A stretch of DNA of 64,000 nucleotides from Hahella ganghwensis DSM 17046. Lineage in GTDB: Bacteria > Pseudomonadota > Gammaproteobacteria > Pseudomonadales > Oleiphilaceae. The notes under the pieces were generated by a model. That model was not told the DNA's origin. It did no database searches and saw nothing but the letters and a program-made list of their open reading frames with translations. Below, piece after piece: positions 34,204 through 43,459 of the stretch (positions are counted from its first letter, which is position 1; each line of letters opens with the position of its first letter). The DNA is taken from assembly GCF_000376785.1 (NCBI RefSeq), contig NZ_AQXX01000144.1:62001-126000 (forward strand). The letters are read 5' to 3'. The translations under genes were made by a program, and so were the position numbers.

Positions 34204-35535
34204 TCAATATCCTCCATTCCCGTAATGTTGATCAGGCAGCCACATGGCGATTTCCGGGAAAATCATTACCAAAGCCAGGGCGACAGCCATGATGAGCACA
34301 AAGGGAATAATGGAAATGTAAATGTCTTTCAGGCCCACTTCAGGGGGCGCCATTGCCCGCATCAGAAATAGGTTGTAACCAAAAGGTGGCGTCATGTAGG
34401 CAATCTGACAGGTAATGGTATAAAGCACACCGTACCAGATCAGGTTAAAGCCCAGCGCATCGACTAGCGGTACATACAGGGGAGCGACGATCACCAGCAT
34501 GGCGGTGTCGTCCAGAAATGTCCCCATGAGCAGGAATGACAGTTGCATCAGAATCAATACCTGCCAAGGCCCCAGACCTAACTGTTCCAGGAAAAAACCT
34601 TCGATTGCCCGAACAGCGCCCAGCCCGTCAAATACAGCACCGAAACAAAGGGCTGCCAGAATAATCCACATGAACATGCAACTGATGCCGAGTGTTTTGC
34701 GGATGGTGTCTTCCAGCACCTGCCGGGTCAGCCGCTTTTTGACAATCGCAGCACCGGTGGCCGCAATAGCGCCAACAGCGGAGCTTTCCACCAGGCTTGT
34801 AATCCCCATCAGGAACAATCCTGTCATCAGGAAGAAAATGACTAGTGGCAGAATGCCGGCATGCAGCAATTTGATTTTTTCCTTCAGAGGAATATTGCGT
34901 TCTTCTTTCGGTAAGACGGGGCCAAGCTCCGGCTGTAGGTGGCAACGAATGACAATATACACAATGAACAGACTCGCCATGAGCAAACCGGGAAAGACAC
35001 CTGCCAGCCATAATTGACCGACAGGCTGGCGGGCGATCATGCCGTAGAGGACCAATACCACGCTGGGGGGAACCAAAATTCCAAGTGAACTTCCCGCCTG
35101 GATGACACCGGTGACCATAATTTTATCGTAACTTCGCTTCAGCAATTCCGGAAGTGCGATGGTCGCGCCAATGGCCATCCCCGCCACACTCAGCCCGTTC
35201 ATGGCGGAAACCACCACCATCAGGACAATCGTTCCGATGGCGAGGCCGCCCCGGAGGGAACCGAACCAGACGTGGAACATTTCATAGAGATCATTGGCAA
35301 TGCCGGACTCCGACAACATGAAGCCCATATAGATAAACAGGGGAAGAGTGAGCAGTGGATACCATTTCATCAGTTTCATGGCAGCGGAGAAGCCCATTTC
35401 TGAGCCCCCTGTGCCCCATAAAGCCAGGGCGGCAACAACAGCGACAGATCCGATAGCAGCGAAGACCCTTTGCCCGGTCATGAGCATCAGCATCATCGAT
35501 GCGAACATCATCAGAGCAATCATTTCATAACTCAT
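34204..35535 (-). CDS. TRAP transporter large permease (DctM-type)
   Basis: The 443-residue membrane protein has about 12 hydrophobic segments and the DctM signatures GTFLDDTAMLVIVAPLYVPLVDALGFNLIWYGVLYTITCQIAYMTPPFGYNLF and GSSLGILVPPSVVLVLYGMIA. It forms the main Na+- or H+-driven transport channel with the small DctQ subunit. It overlaps the DctQ-gene stop by 1 base. Confidence 0.95.
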   Translation of the reverse strand: MSYEMIALMMFASMMLMLMTGQRVFAAIGSVAVVAALALWGTGGSEMGFSAAMKLMKWYPLLTLPLFIYMGFMLSESGIANDLYEMFHVWFGSLRGGLAIGTIVLMVVVSAMNGLSVAGMAIGATIALPELLKRSYDKIMVTGVIQAGSSLGILVPPSVVLVLYGMIARQPVGQLWLAGVFPGLLMASLFIVYIVIRCHLQPELGPVLPKEERNIPLKEKIKLLHAGILPLVIFFLMTGLFLMGITSLVESSAVGAIAATGAAIVKKRLTRQVLEDTIRKTLGISCMFMWIILAALCFGAVFDGLGAVRAIEGFFLEQLGLGPWQVLILMQLSFLLMGTFLDDTAMLVIVAPLYVPLVDALGFNLIWYGVLYTITCQIAYMTPPFGYNLFLMRAMAPPEVGLKDIYISIIPFVLIMAVALALVMIFPEIAMWLPDQHYGNGGY

Positions 35536-36041
35536 TAGAGCTCTTCTCCTCGAATTTTGGCGATATCTTTAAAGAGCATGGCGATTGCCTGAAGCAGCAT
35601 CAGAAATATACCGATACAGGCAATGATCTTGATGGGCGCCATATAAGGTCGCCAGGAGGAATAGCTCCTTTCACCATACTGCAAAGCGTACTCGGTGCTG
35701 GAATAGCCACCGTACAGCAGCATGATGAGGTAAAAAATCAGGAAGAAGATGGTGAAGCAGTCGACCCAGGCCTTGGTCTTATCGGACCAGTGACCATAAA
35801 GCAGATCCATGCGGACATGGTCGCCCAACTGCATGGAATAGCCACCTCCCAAGAGGTAGTACGCCACCATAGTGAATTGAGCCAGTTCCAGGGTCCAGAG
35901 TGATGGCACAAAGAAAGTTTTTGAGATGGACGAATAGAGCAGGATACCCATCATGGCAAAAATGAGGTACATCGCAGCTCTGCCCACAACTCGGTTTACG
36001 GCATCTACGTACCGTACATAGGTTTTTATTACATTGGGCAT
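35535..36041 (-). CDS. TRAP transporter small permease (DctQ-type)
   Basis: A 168-residue protein with four membrane segments (VVGRAAMYLIFAMMGILLYSSISKTFF, WTLELAQFTMVAYYLLGGGYSMQLGDHVRMDLLYGHW, and so on). The LGDHVRMDLLYG loop is the usual DctQ signature. It is the first gene of the TRAP operon and sits under the TGTACA cluster. Confidence 0.93.
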   Translation of the reverse strand: MPNVIKTYVRYVDAVNRVVGRAAMYLIFAMMGILLYSSISKTFFVPSLWTLELAQFTMVAYYLLGGGYSMQLGDHVRMDLLYGHWSDKTKAWVDCFTIFFLIFYLIMLLYGGYSSTEYALQYGERSYSSWRPYMAPIKIIACIGIFLMLLQAIAMLFKDIAKIRGEEL

Positions 36042-36094
36042 GATGGCACTTCCGTAACTGTCCGACCCTGTTTATACAGGCGACATTCGATGGG

Positions 36095-36140
36095 TGTACA
36101 TCTTTGTACATAAATCGTCTGTTATGTACATTTGTGTACA
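36095..36140. promoter_or_regulatory. Cluster of four TGTACA palindromes upstream of the TRAP operon
   Basis: TGTACA occurs at 36095-36100, 36105-36110, 36125-36130 and 36135-36140. The pairs are one helical turn (10 bp) apart, and the two pairs are 30 bp apart, so all four lie on one face of the helix. TTGTACATAA and TTATGTACAT also make a larger inverted repeat. The cluster is 54-99 bases before the DctQ-like start, as expected of an operator for a dimeric or tetrameric regulator. No regulator gene is adjacent. Confidence 0.7.
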
Positions 36141-36273
36141 AAGCATAAACATGCTTAATCCCAAAGTGCAAGAAAAAATTGATTTTCCTGTCTTTCGAAA
36201 GTGACTGAAAAACGGCATTCAGGTAAAGAAAATCAGTGCGTGCCAGCGGATGCGAAAGTCAGTTCGCCAGATG

Positions 36274-37275
36274 CTATATCCACTTCTTTTTCTTCAGATA
36301 AATAATTTCCAATAAACACAACCCAACGAGCGTAATGGAAAACCAGAGAAACGCTTCAGGGGAATCGACACCGGGCATACCTCCAATATTGATCCCGAAG
36401 AGGCCAGTCAGAATGCCCAGGGGCAAGGCGACAGCGGCAACGATAGACAGCAGGTAAAGGTTGCGGTTAAGGCGGTCATTCATGGCGGCATTTAATTCAT
36501 CTTTAATGGCCTGCGCTCTTTCCCGCACACTGTCCAGGTCTTCACAATATCGGGTCAGCCAGTCGCCTACTTCAACCAGCCGGCGGCGGCAAAAATCATT
36601 CATCCAGGATAACTGGCTTTCCCTCAGGTAGCTCACGACATCTCTTTGTGGTGTGATGTAACGCCGTAGAATCATGGCTCGTTTCCGAATGCTCAGAATT
36701 GCCTCACGAACGTTTTCGTCCTGGCTCTTCAGAACCTGTTCTTCCAGTTGATCAGTTTCTTCTGTTAAGCCAGTCACTGCTGATTGCATGTGATCGTAAA
36801 GCTCCACACAGACATCTGTCAGCCATTCACCGGCGTCTTTAGGCCCTTTCCCCTGGGAGAGGTATTCCACAATATCTTTCAATGCCTTCAGAGGGCGACG
36901 GCCAGCCGAAATAATACTGCTCCTGGTCATCCATATGCGCAGGGAGACCATATCCTCGGGTTCCGCTCCCTGATTGAGATTCACCCCTCTGAGAATGACC
37001 AGCGCAGTATTGTCGTTATCTACCAGCCTGGGGCGGGTTTCATCGGCCAACAGGGCTTCAGAGACCAGAGTATCCAGTTGCAATGTCTGCAAAAGAAAAT
37101 TCTCAGCATCCGGGTGCAGTGTATTGATATGGAACCAAGTCAATTCATTGGAGGCAATCACCTCACGCAGCGATTCATGTGACCCTGGTTTCAGTTGGGA
37201 AGCTCCACCGGTTCCATCTATTTGATAACTGTATATGATTGGCGTTTCGTTCACAGTCCTGTTCCTTGTCGTCAA
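36274..37275 (-). CDS. zntB: Zinc transporter ZntB (CorA-family)
   Basis: This 333-residue CorA-superfamily protein has a long acidic and helical cytoplasmic domain (about 1-270) and two C-terminal helices. The channel signature after the first reads GINIGGMPG instead of CorA's GMN, which is the ZntB form (GxNxGGxPG). ZntB carries Zn2+ across the inner membrane. The KKKKW tail points inward. Confidence 0.92.
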   Translation of the reverse strand: MTTRNRTVNETPIIYSYQIDGTGGASQLKPGSHESLREVIASNELTWFHINTLHPDAENFLLQTLQLDTLVSEALLADETRPRLVDNDNTALVILRGVNLNQGAEPEDMVSLRIWMTRSSIISAGRRPLKALKDIVEYLSQGKGPKDAGEWLTDVCVELYDHMQSAVTGLTEETDQLEEQVLKSQDENVREAILSIRKRAMILRRYITPQRDVVSYLRESQLSWMNDFCRRRLVEVGDWLTRYCEDLDSVRERAQAIKDELNAAMNDRLNRNLYLLSIVAAVALPLGILTGLFGINIGGMPGVDSPEAFLWFSITLVGLCLLEIIYLKKKKWI

Positions 37276-37332
37276 TATGGTCTTATCAACTCATGCCTAT
37301 TACTGAATCGGGAGAAAGGGTGGCTTAACGGC

Positions 37333-39651
37333 TCAGAGCCACTGGCTGAATAATAGCTTATGAGGTTGATGGCAACTGGTTTCATTGCAGGCCTGAAGAT
37401 CCAATTGCAGTCTTACTGGTGCCTGCCGGTGTAATTTGAGCGTTAGGTTAATTTCACAGTGATCGGCGTAGATCTCCAGCGCCTCTTCACTGTTGGTTGA
37501 CCAGGGAGAAGGGGGCGGATAGCGGATATCCAGGCATTCATGGTGCTGATCAGACAGGAGTTGTACTTTTGTGTTCTGTCCCTGATTATCCTGACATTGG
37601 TGACTTTGAATATGCCAACCTTCACTCATATGGATTTCCAGGCTGTATTCCCAATGACCGCTGTCCGTTTGTTCACCTCTGGAAAGCCTGGCCCAGATCT
37701 GTCCGGCGCCGGAATATTGGATTGCAGAGGGACTCGGACTCTCCACAGCCGCCAGTCCTTTAAGGAAATACGGCGCCATCAAGGGGTGTTGTCTCACTGG
37801 CAAGGCAAAGGCAGACAGGTGTTCCCGGGTGGTCGTCTGAATCAATAAATCCCCGGTTCGTTCAAACAATGCGGTCAGTACATTGAGAATCTGGGAGTTA
37901 CCGCATACGGTAGCATGGTCACCAAGGCTCTTGCTCCGGACCGGAAGCGGTCCGGGGTGGGTTCTTCCGGTTGTGAAAAAGCCCCCTCCGTCCGAGTCCC
38001 AATAATGTTCCTTCACCGTGGTCAGTAGTGCCTCTGTGCGTTCCAGCCAGATATGTTCATGATTGGTGTCGTATATCTGTAAAAGCCCTTCCATCAGGTG
38101 AGCATAATCTTCGAGATAGGCAGGATCTGAACTTATTCTGTCCATACTGAGCCGCCATAGCAGTCCTTCCGGTTGACGGTGGATCTGCCAGAGTGTTTCG
38201 GCGGTATGGATTGCCGCCGTTAGCCAGGAAGGTGTATTCAGGATACGTGAGGCTTCTGCCAATGCTGCCACCATCATGCCGTTCCACTCTGTAATGACCT
38301 TGGTGTCTTTAGCGGGAGCCGGTCGATTTGCTCGGTAGTCAAGCAGGATGGCTTTAATCTGCCCCAGACGTTCAACCAGTTGCGAATACGTCATGGCTTC
38401 GCCCGAACACTTTGCCTTTGGGGATAACGATTCGGCTAGCTTATCCAGGGGGGCGGAAAGGTGAAGAATATTCCTGCCTGAGTAATTACCTGAGCGGGAA
38501 ATGTCATAAACCTTGCGGACCATAGACCAATCCTTTCCGGACAACAGTTTTTTCATCTCAGCATAGGTCCAGACAAAGTATTGTCCTTCTTCCGGGCCGG
38601 ACTCTCCCTGACTGTCTGCGTCAGTGGCAGAATGGAACAGACCATCTTCGGTGCGCATTTCGTTTAATGCGAAGTTGATGATCTCTGTTGCTATACGCTG
38701 GTATTCGGGATTACCGCTTAGCTGAAAGGCCTGCGTATAAACCCGGATCATCTGAGCCTGGTTGTATAGCATTTTCTCAAAATGAGGTATCTGCCAGGCA
38801 TTGTCCACCGCATAGCGGTGAAAACCTCCGCCGACGTGATCATAGATGCCACCCTGAAGCATATTATCCAGGGTCTTGCTGACTAGTTCCCACTCTGGTA
38901 TGCGTGTTAAAGGGCGATCGTCCCGGGCTATTTGGTCAAGTAGAAAGAGCAGATTGGGCTCCTGTGGAAACTTCGGGGCCGTACCAAAGCCTCCATGCCT
39001 TTTGTCTGTCATTTGCAATAACCGGCTGCGGGCTGCTTCAATCAGGTCATGGCCGGGTAGAGTTGTGGAAACCGGGGGAGAAAGATGTTGTTGGATGGCC
39101 TGCTGGAGTCTGTCTCCCTGTTCGATGAGGTTGTCCTGCTCTGTCGACCATAGATGGCTGATCTGTTTGAGCAATCGGATGAATTGAGGTTTGGTGAAGT
39201 AAGTGGCTCCAAAAAATGGATGTCCTCGGGGAGTGAGAAACACCGACATGGGCCAACCACCCTGTCCGCTGATAATCTGGATGGCGGTCATATAGATTTC
39301 ATCTAGATCCGGGCGTTGTTCCCGATCAACCTTTACCGGGACAAAATGTCGGTTCAGGAGTTCTGCCACTTCCAGGTCGTCAAAACTTTCTTCCTCCATG
39401 ACGTGGCACCAGTGGCAGGTGCTATAGCCTATGGACAGAAATACAGGAAGCCCGCAACTTTCAGCCTGTTGCAGAGTTTCTTCGTTCCAGGAACGCCAGT
39501 TAACAGGATTATGGGCGTGTTGCAAAAGGTATGGAGACTGTTCGTGGATCAGATGATTGATAAAACGAGGCTGGCCGTCCTGATCCAGATGACGGGTGCG
39601 AACATTGTACAGCTCTTGTTTTGAACGCTGGATCTCCCGGAGATTTTCCAT
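37333..39651 (-). CDS. YyaL/DUF255-type thioredoxin-like protein with DsbD-alpha-like tail
   Basis: A protein of about 772 residues in three parts. Residues about 20-160 form the thioredoxin-like DUF255 domain with [22 protein letters not shown] and [14 protein letters not shown]. An (alpha/alpha)6 barrel like AGE epimerases and cellobiose 2-epimerases follows to about residue 600 ([21 protein letters not shown]). The C-terminus (about 620-772) resembles the N-terminal DsbD alpha domain, ending [17 protein letters not shown] with its Cys pair. The role in bacteria is unsettled. The open frame goes up to 39732, starting at a TTG; I chose the ATG at 39651 (AAGAGA upstream). Confidence 0.85.
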   Translation of the reverse strand: MENLREIQRSKQELYNVRTRHLDQDGQPRFINHLIHEQSPYLLQHAHNPVNWRSWNEETLQQAESCGLPVFLSIGYSTCHWCHVMEEESFDDLEVAELLNRHFVPVKVDREQRPDLDEIYMTAIQIISGQGGWPMSVFLTPRGHPFFGATYFTKPQFIRLLKQISHLWSTEQDNLIEQGDRLQQAIQQHLSPPVSTTLPGHDLIEAARSRLLQMTDKRHGGFGTAPKFPQEPNLLFLLDQIARDDRPLTRIPEWELVSKTLDNMLQGGIYDHVGGGFHRYAVDNAWQIPHFEKMLYNQAQMIRVYTQAFQLSGNPEYQRIATEIINFALNEMRTEDGLFHSATDADSQGESGPEEGQYFVWTYAEMKKLLSGKDWSMVRKVYDISRSGNYSGRNILHLSAPLDKLAESLSPKAKCSGEAMTYSQLVERLGQIKAILLDYRANRPAPAKDTKVITEWNGMMVAALAEASRILNTPSWLTAAIHTAETLWQIHRQPEGLLWRLSMDRISSDPAYLEDYAHLMEGLLQIYDTNHEHIWLERTEALLTTVKEHYWDSDGGGFFTTGRTHPGPLPVRSKSLGDHATVCGNSQILNVLTALFERTGDLLIQTTTREHLSAFALPVRQHPLMAPYFLKGLAAVESPSPSAIQYSGAGQIWARLSRGEQTDSGHWEYSLEIHMSEGWHIQSHQCQDNQGQNTKVQLLSDQHHECLDIRYPPPSPWSTNSEEALEIYADHCEINLTLKLHRQAPVRLQLDLQACNETSCHQPHKLLFSQWL

Positions 39652-39812
39652 AACGGTCTCTTGAAAGCCATGTGTCCTCTCCATGGTGCCACGAAATTTA
39701 TTCTGTCGCCCGTCAATTATTTTCGATTGCAATTAATCCTAACAAATTCCAGGTTCGTAAGTGTTGGCATCTAAGGTGAAAATCTTAAAGCCTGCAGGGA
39801 AGAATCGATATC

Positions 39813-40334
39813 TTGAGTGGATCAGAACATATGGAACACAGGTTCGGGCGTTTACCGCGGCAGAGCATGATCTTTGATTTTGATGGCGGCCTAAAGGTGA
39901 CGGAATATTCGAAAGTACAGAAATTATCCCTCTGGTATGGATATTTTGGTCTGATACCATTTGTGGGGCTTTCTCTGGTGATTGCCATCGGCATATTCAA
40001 TACCGGACAGGTTCGCTGGCTTTATGATTCCTATAGTGCCTTGGTGCTTTCTTTCATGGCGGGGGTTTATTGGCCCATGGCGATGAAAGAGCATGGGCCT
40101 GCCTGCCCGGCCAGATTAATGCGCGCGAGTATTCTGATGTCGTTGTGGGCCTGGTTTACCCTGATGATACCTGAAGTTTGCCGGCCTGTGGCATTCAGTG
40201 CAGGGTTTGCGGTTCTGTTCGGAATTGATCGGTTTGTCCTGGAGGATTTGTGGCCCTGGGACTATCTGAAAATGCGTATGCATCTGACTGTTGTTGTCAT
40301 TGCCAGCCAGATTCTGGTGGCAATGTTCAACTGA
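39813..40334 (+). CDS. DUF3429-family membrane protein
   Basis: A 173-residue protein with about five hydrophobic segments (LSLWYGYFGLIPFVGLSLVIAIG, LYDSYSALVLSFMAGVYWPMAM, ILMSLWAWFTLMIPEVCRPVAFSAGFAVLFGIDRF). The pattern SALVLSFMAGVYW plus the C-terminal helix after KMRMHLTVVVIASQI fits DUF3429. The start is uncertain: TTG at 39813 (GGGAAG upstream) or ATG at 39831 or 39867. Function unknown. Confidence 0.78.
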   Translation: MSGSEHMEHRFGRLPRQSMIFDFDGGLKVTEYSKVQKLSLWYGYFGLIPFVGLSLVIAIGIFNTGQVRWLYDSYSALVLSFMAGVYWPMAMKEHGPACPARLMRASILMSLWAWFTLMIPEVCRPVAFSAGFAVLFGIDRFVLEDLWPWDYLKMRMHLTVVVIASQILVAMFN

Positions 40335-40367
40335 GTGCCTCTGTGCCCTAAGTGAAACTTCCTAACC

Positions 40368-40838
40368 TCAGTGATGTAGTACAGAATTCAGCCATTGCTG
40401 CAATTGTGGGAGAGGTAGAGCACCTGATTGGAAAGCCAGCGGTTTCCCTCCCTGAAACAGTATTAATGTCGGAATACTGCGAATCTGGTATTGCTGAGCT
40501 AACTGGGGCCATTGCTCAGTGTTGACCTTGACACAGCGAATCTGGGGCTCAAGAATCTGAGCAGCCTGAACAAAGACCGGGGCAAATGCCTTGCATGGCC
40601 CGCACCAGGGGGCCCAGAAATCCACCAGGACTGGAATATCATTTTGTAGATGCTGGTGAAAGTTATTGGCGGTAAGCTCGATCACCTGGTGATTGAAAAG
40701 TAACTGTTTACAGCGACCGCAACGCCCACCCGCAGAAAGTTTGTGGGCGGGAACCCTGTTTTTGCCGTCGCAGTGGCCGCACACGATGTACAGTGGCTTT
40801 GCCTCTGTGTGAGATTTATGAACAGAATTTTCACTCAT
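40368..40838 (-). CDS. trxC: Thioredoxin 2 (zinc-finger thioredoxin TrxC)
   Basis: A 156-residue cytoplasmic thioredoxin with the TrxC-specific N-terminal zinc finger (Cys20, Cys23, Cys40, Cys43: CGHC and CGRC) and the active site WCGPC (Cys79, Cys82) in LVDFWAPWCGPCKAFAP. It reduces disulfides, often under oxidative stress. The cis-Pro region IRSIPTLILF is intact. Confidence 0.95.
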   Translation of the reverse strand: MSENSVHKSHTEAKPLYIVCGHCDGKNRVPAHKLSAGGRCGRCKQLLFNHQVIELTANNFHQHLQNDIPVLVDFWAPWCGPCKAFAPVFVQAAQILEPQIRCVKVNTEQWPQLAQQYQIRSIPTLILFQGGKPLAFQSGALPLPQLQQWLNSVLHH

Positions 40839-40980
40839 ACCCGTATGACCTGCAGTAGAACCTTATCAATTTGGAAGCTAAGGTCCCCATGACTTCCCAG
40901 AATGGCGGTATTGCATGGCGTGTCTTAAGCAATGCCGATTATTTTTTTAAATGGGGGAAGGCGAAGGGGCTTTCAAGGCC

Positions 40981-41895
40981 ATGATTCCGCTGGTATACCA
41001 TTCTTGCTACAGCCCTGAGTTTTCTCAAGATCACCGGTTTCCCATGGAAAAGTTTGGATTGCTGGCAGATTTCCTGAAGGACCGTGCGCTACTGACATCG
41101 AAGAATCAGTTTGTCCCTGAGCCTGCAACGGAATATGAGATTATCATGGCGCATTGTCCTGATTATGTCCGGGAGTTCAAAAACAACAGGTTATCTGACA
41201 AAGCCATGAGGCGGATCGGTATCCCCTGGTCAGAAGGGGTCATGAGGCGAACCTTTACTGCCGTAGGCGGTACCCTGATGACTTCACGTCTGGCTTTGAA
41301 GTATGGTCTGGCGGCTCATTTGGCTGGAGGGACTCATCATGCCCATGAGGACTTTGGCAGTGGATTCTGCATCTTCAATGACTTGGCAGTAGTGTCCAGA
41401 ATTCTGGTAGCCGAGGGCCTTGCTGAGCGCGTTCTGATTATCGATTGTGATGTTCACCAGGGTGACGGAACCGCCAGTATTCTTGCACAGGACGACAGTA
41501 TCTTTTCATGTTCATTTCATTGTCGTGAGAACTTCCCTCATCGCAAGGCGCAAAGCGATTTTGATATTGAATTGACTCGGGGGGACGGTGGCGAGGCTTA
41601 CTTCAAAGCCCTTGAGACCCATCTGCCCTATATTCTCAGCATTTCTCAGCCAGACTTTATTCTCTACGATGCCGGTGCCGATGTTCACCAGGATGATGTG
41701 TTGGGCTATCTCAACCTGACTGATGGGGATATGGCACAGCGCGACGAATACATTATACGTCTGGCTTTGGATCAGGGTATTCCCCTGGCCTGTGTCATCG
41801 GAGGTGGCTATTCGCGTGACCGCAAGGCACTGGCTGCCCGCCATGGGATTGTGCATCAGGTGGCTGCCCGTTTATTCGCAGAATATGATTTCTAG
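40981..41895 (+). CDS. Histone-deacetylase-fold amidohydrolase
   Basis: A protein of about 304 residues in the arginase/HDAC superfamily. The active-site tandem His pair is in GTHHAHEDFGSGFCIFND (residues 117-133). Zinc ligands follow as IIDCDVHQGDG (Asp157, His159) and the third Asp in YDAGADVHQDD. Prokaryotic relatives (AcuC, HDAH, polyamine deacetylases) remove acyl groups from small amines or lysines. This enzyme is of the shorter class. The ATG at 40981 gives the family start MIPLVYHSCYSPEF; an upstream in-frame start at 40951 is less likely. Confidence 0.9.
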   Translation: MIPLVYHSCYSPEFSQDHRFPMEKFGLLADFLKDRALLTSKNQFVPEPATEYEIIMAHCPDYVREFKNNRLSDKAMRRIGIPWSEGVMRRTFTAVGGTLMTSRLALKYGLAAHLAGGTHHAHEDFGSGFCIFNDLAVVSRILVAEGLAERVLIIDCDVHQGDGTASILAQDDSIFSCSFHCRENFPHRKAQSDFDIELTRGDGGEAYFKALETHLPYILSISQPDFILYDAGADVHQDDVLGYLNLTDGDMAQRDEYIIRLALDQGIPLACVIGGGYSRDRKALAARHGIVHQVAARLFAEYDF

Positions 41896-42113
41896 CGGGC
41901 TTTACAATTGACGCACCGGTGACTTTACTTAGTGAATATTGGGGATTGGGAAACTATTTTACGGGGAGGTCGTATAAATCCCTGTCATACATGGAACTTT
42001 CCAGCCATAAATGTGAATGAAGAGTAGACATTTCCTGGACAGATCAATGGAGTCATGCAAAGCGTTCAGTTCTTTTCGATATTTTAATATGTCTCTTAAG
42101 GGGAGAGAGGCAT

Positions 42114-43151
42114 ATGCAGTGTTTCGGTAGCGGGAAAACCGGCGGAGGTATGCGGGAGATATCTCGTCTATGGCTCAGTCTTGGCACCATTGCCTTGCTG
42201 ATGCTTCTATCTGTCTCTGTTCGTGCTGAAATGAGTGTTGTGATTGCTGTATCTAAAACCCCATTGTCTGCCCCTTTTTACGTTGCTGAACGTGAAGGAT
42301 TTTTCAAGGCTGAAGGTCTTAATGTTGAAGTCAGGGAGTGCCTTGGAGGGCATCGTTGCATGAAGGAACTGCTGGAAGGCCGTGCGGATTTTGCCACGTG
42401 TTCTGATATGGTGATTACCCAACAGGCGGCGTTGGAGAAGTCTTTTTACGTGCTATCCACCTTTGTGACTTCGGCAGACGATACCCAGATTGTTGTACGC
42501 AGGGGAGCGGGAATTGAGAATCCCTCAGATATGGTCTCAAAACGCATTGGGTATGTGAAAGGCTCGGCGAGTCACTACTTCGCAGATATTTTTCTGTTGC
42601 TCGGTGGTGCTGACCCTCAAAATAATACCTTTGTGGAACTTCAACCGGAGCAAATGCCCGATGCGCTTTATAAAGGTGAAGTGGATGTCATTGCTATCTG
42701 GCAGCCGTGGTCTTATCTGGCACTGAAGAAATCCGGAAATAACGCTTTTGTGATGAATGAACTGAAGCCCTATACCGTAACCTTTAATCTTATCGGCCAG
42801 GTTAATCTGATAGATAATAATCCTCAGCTGGCTGTTCGCCTGTTACGTTCTCTGGTGCGTGCGGAGCAATTTATTTTGCAGGACGGGGAGTTTGTAAAAG
42901 AGATTGTGGAAGAGCATACGGGTATGAATGGAAAAGTTCTGGATGCTATCTGGCCAAGTTATCAGTTTCACGTGTCTCTAACCCAGCAATTTCTGCTGAC
43001 ACTGCAGAATGAGTATTACTGGTTGAAACAGCAGGATCCGCATGGTCAGAAGTATAAAAAAGACGCCCTGGACTTTAGGGACTATGTTATGCCTGAGCTC
43101 TTACAGCAACTGGATATCACCAGAGTGCATTTGAATCAGCCCCCTGAATAA
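42114..43151 (+). CDS. Periplasmic ABC-type binding protein, NMT1/THI5-like (SsuA/TauA fold), orphan
   Basis: This 345-residue protein has a signal peptide ending near residue 38 (LMLLSVSVRA). It begins with VVIAVSKTPLSAPFYVAEREGFFKAEGLNVEVRECLGGHRCMKELLEGRADFATCSDMV, the NMT1/THI5 family start. No permease or ATPase gene is adjacent, so the partner is elsewhere or it acts in signalling. GGAGAGAGG precedes the ATG. The Cys pair at about 79 and 85 (RECLGGHRCM) might form a disulfide. Confidence 0.9.
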   Translation: MQCFGSGKTGGGMREISRLWLSLGTIALLMLLSVSVRAEMSVVIAVSKTPLSAPFYVAEREGFFKAEGLNVEVRECLGGHRCMKELLEGRADFATCSDMVITQQAALEKSFYVLSTFVTSADDTQIVVRRGAGIENPSDMVSKRIGYVKGSASHYFADIFLLLGGADPQNNTFVELQPEQMPDALYKGEVDVIAIWQPWSYLALKKSGNNAFVMNELKPYTVTFNLIGQVNLIDNNPQLAVRLLRSLVRAEQFILQDGEFVKEIVEEHTGMNGKVLDAIWPSYQFHVSLTQQFLLTLQNEYYWLKQQDPHGQKYKKDALDFRDYVMPELLQQLDITRVHLNQPPE

Positions 43152-43459
43152 AAAGAGGCCCAGCCCTGTGGTTCGAGTCTGAAACAGGTCCTGCTAAGCC
43201 CAATCTAACTGTCATCATATTTTCATACAATTTTAATTCTGTCCTTTCAAACTTGCGGCGGGTGTCTCGGCTGACACGGAGGATGCTCGTTATGATATGT
43301 CTCCTTTTTAGAGAGCATCTGAAAACATAGGTGACGCCGCCCTGGTAGTGCTGGTGTTTTTTCAGAGTCTCCTTAGAAGACAAGTTTTATACCTCCCTCC
43401 CTACCAGGTGGAACAAGACTTGCCTGATCAGGGATCAACCAAAAAACAAGGACTGGAAA
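43152..43459. other. 308-base region between the binding-protein and nuclease genes
   Basis: No gene is visible. CCTGGTAG (43341-43348) and CTACCAGG (43401-43408) can form a long-range hairpin in the probable leader of the nuclease gene. GTGTC-TCGGCT-GACAC (about 43262-43277) is another small hairpin. A regulated leader is possible. Confidence 0.45.

Noticed and set aside
34499-35017. 172-codon plus-strand frame opposite dctM
   Set aside because: Basic, low-complexity translation typical of an antisense shadow of a hydrophobic protein.
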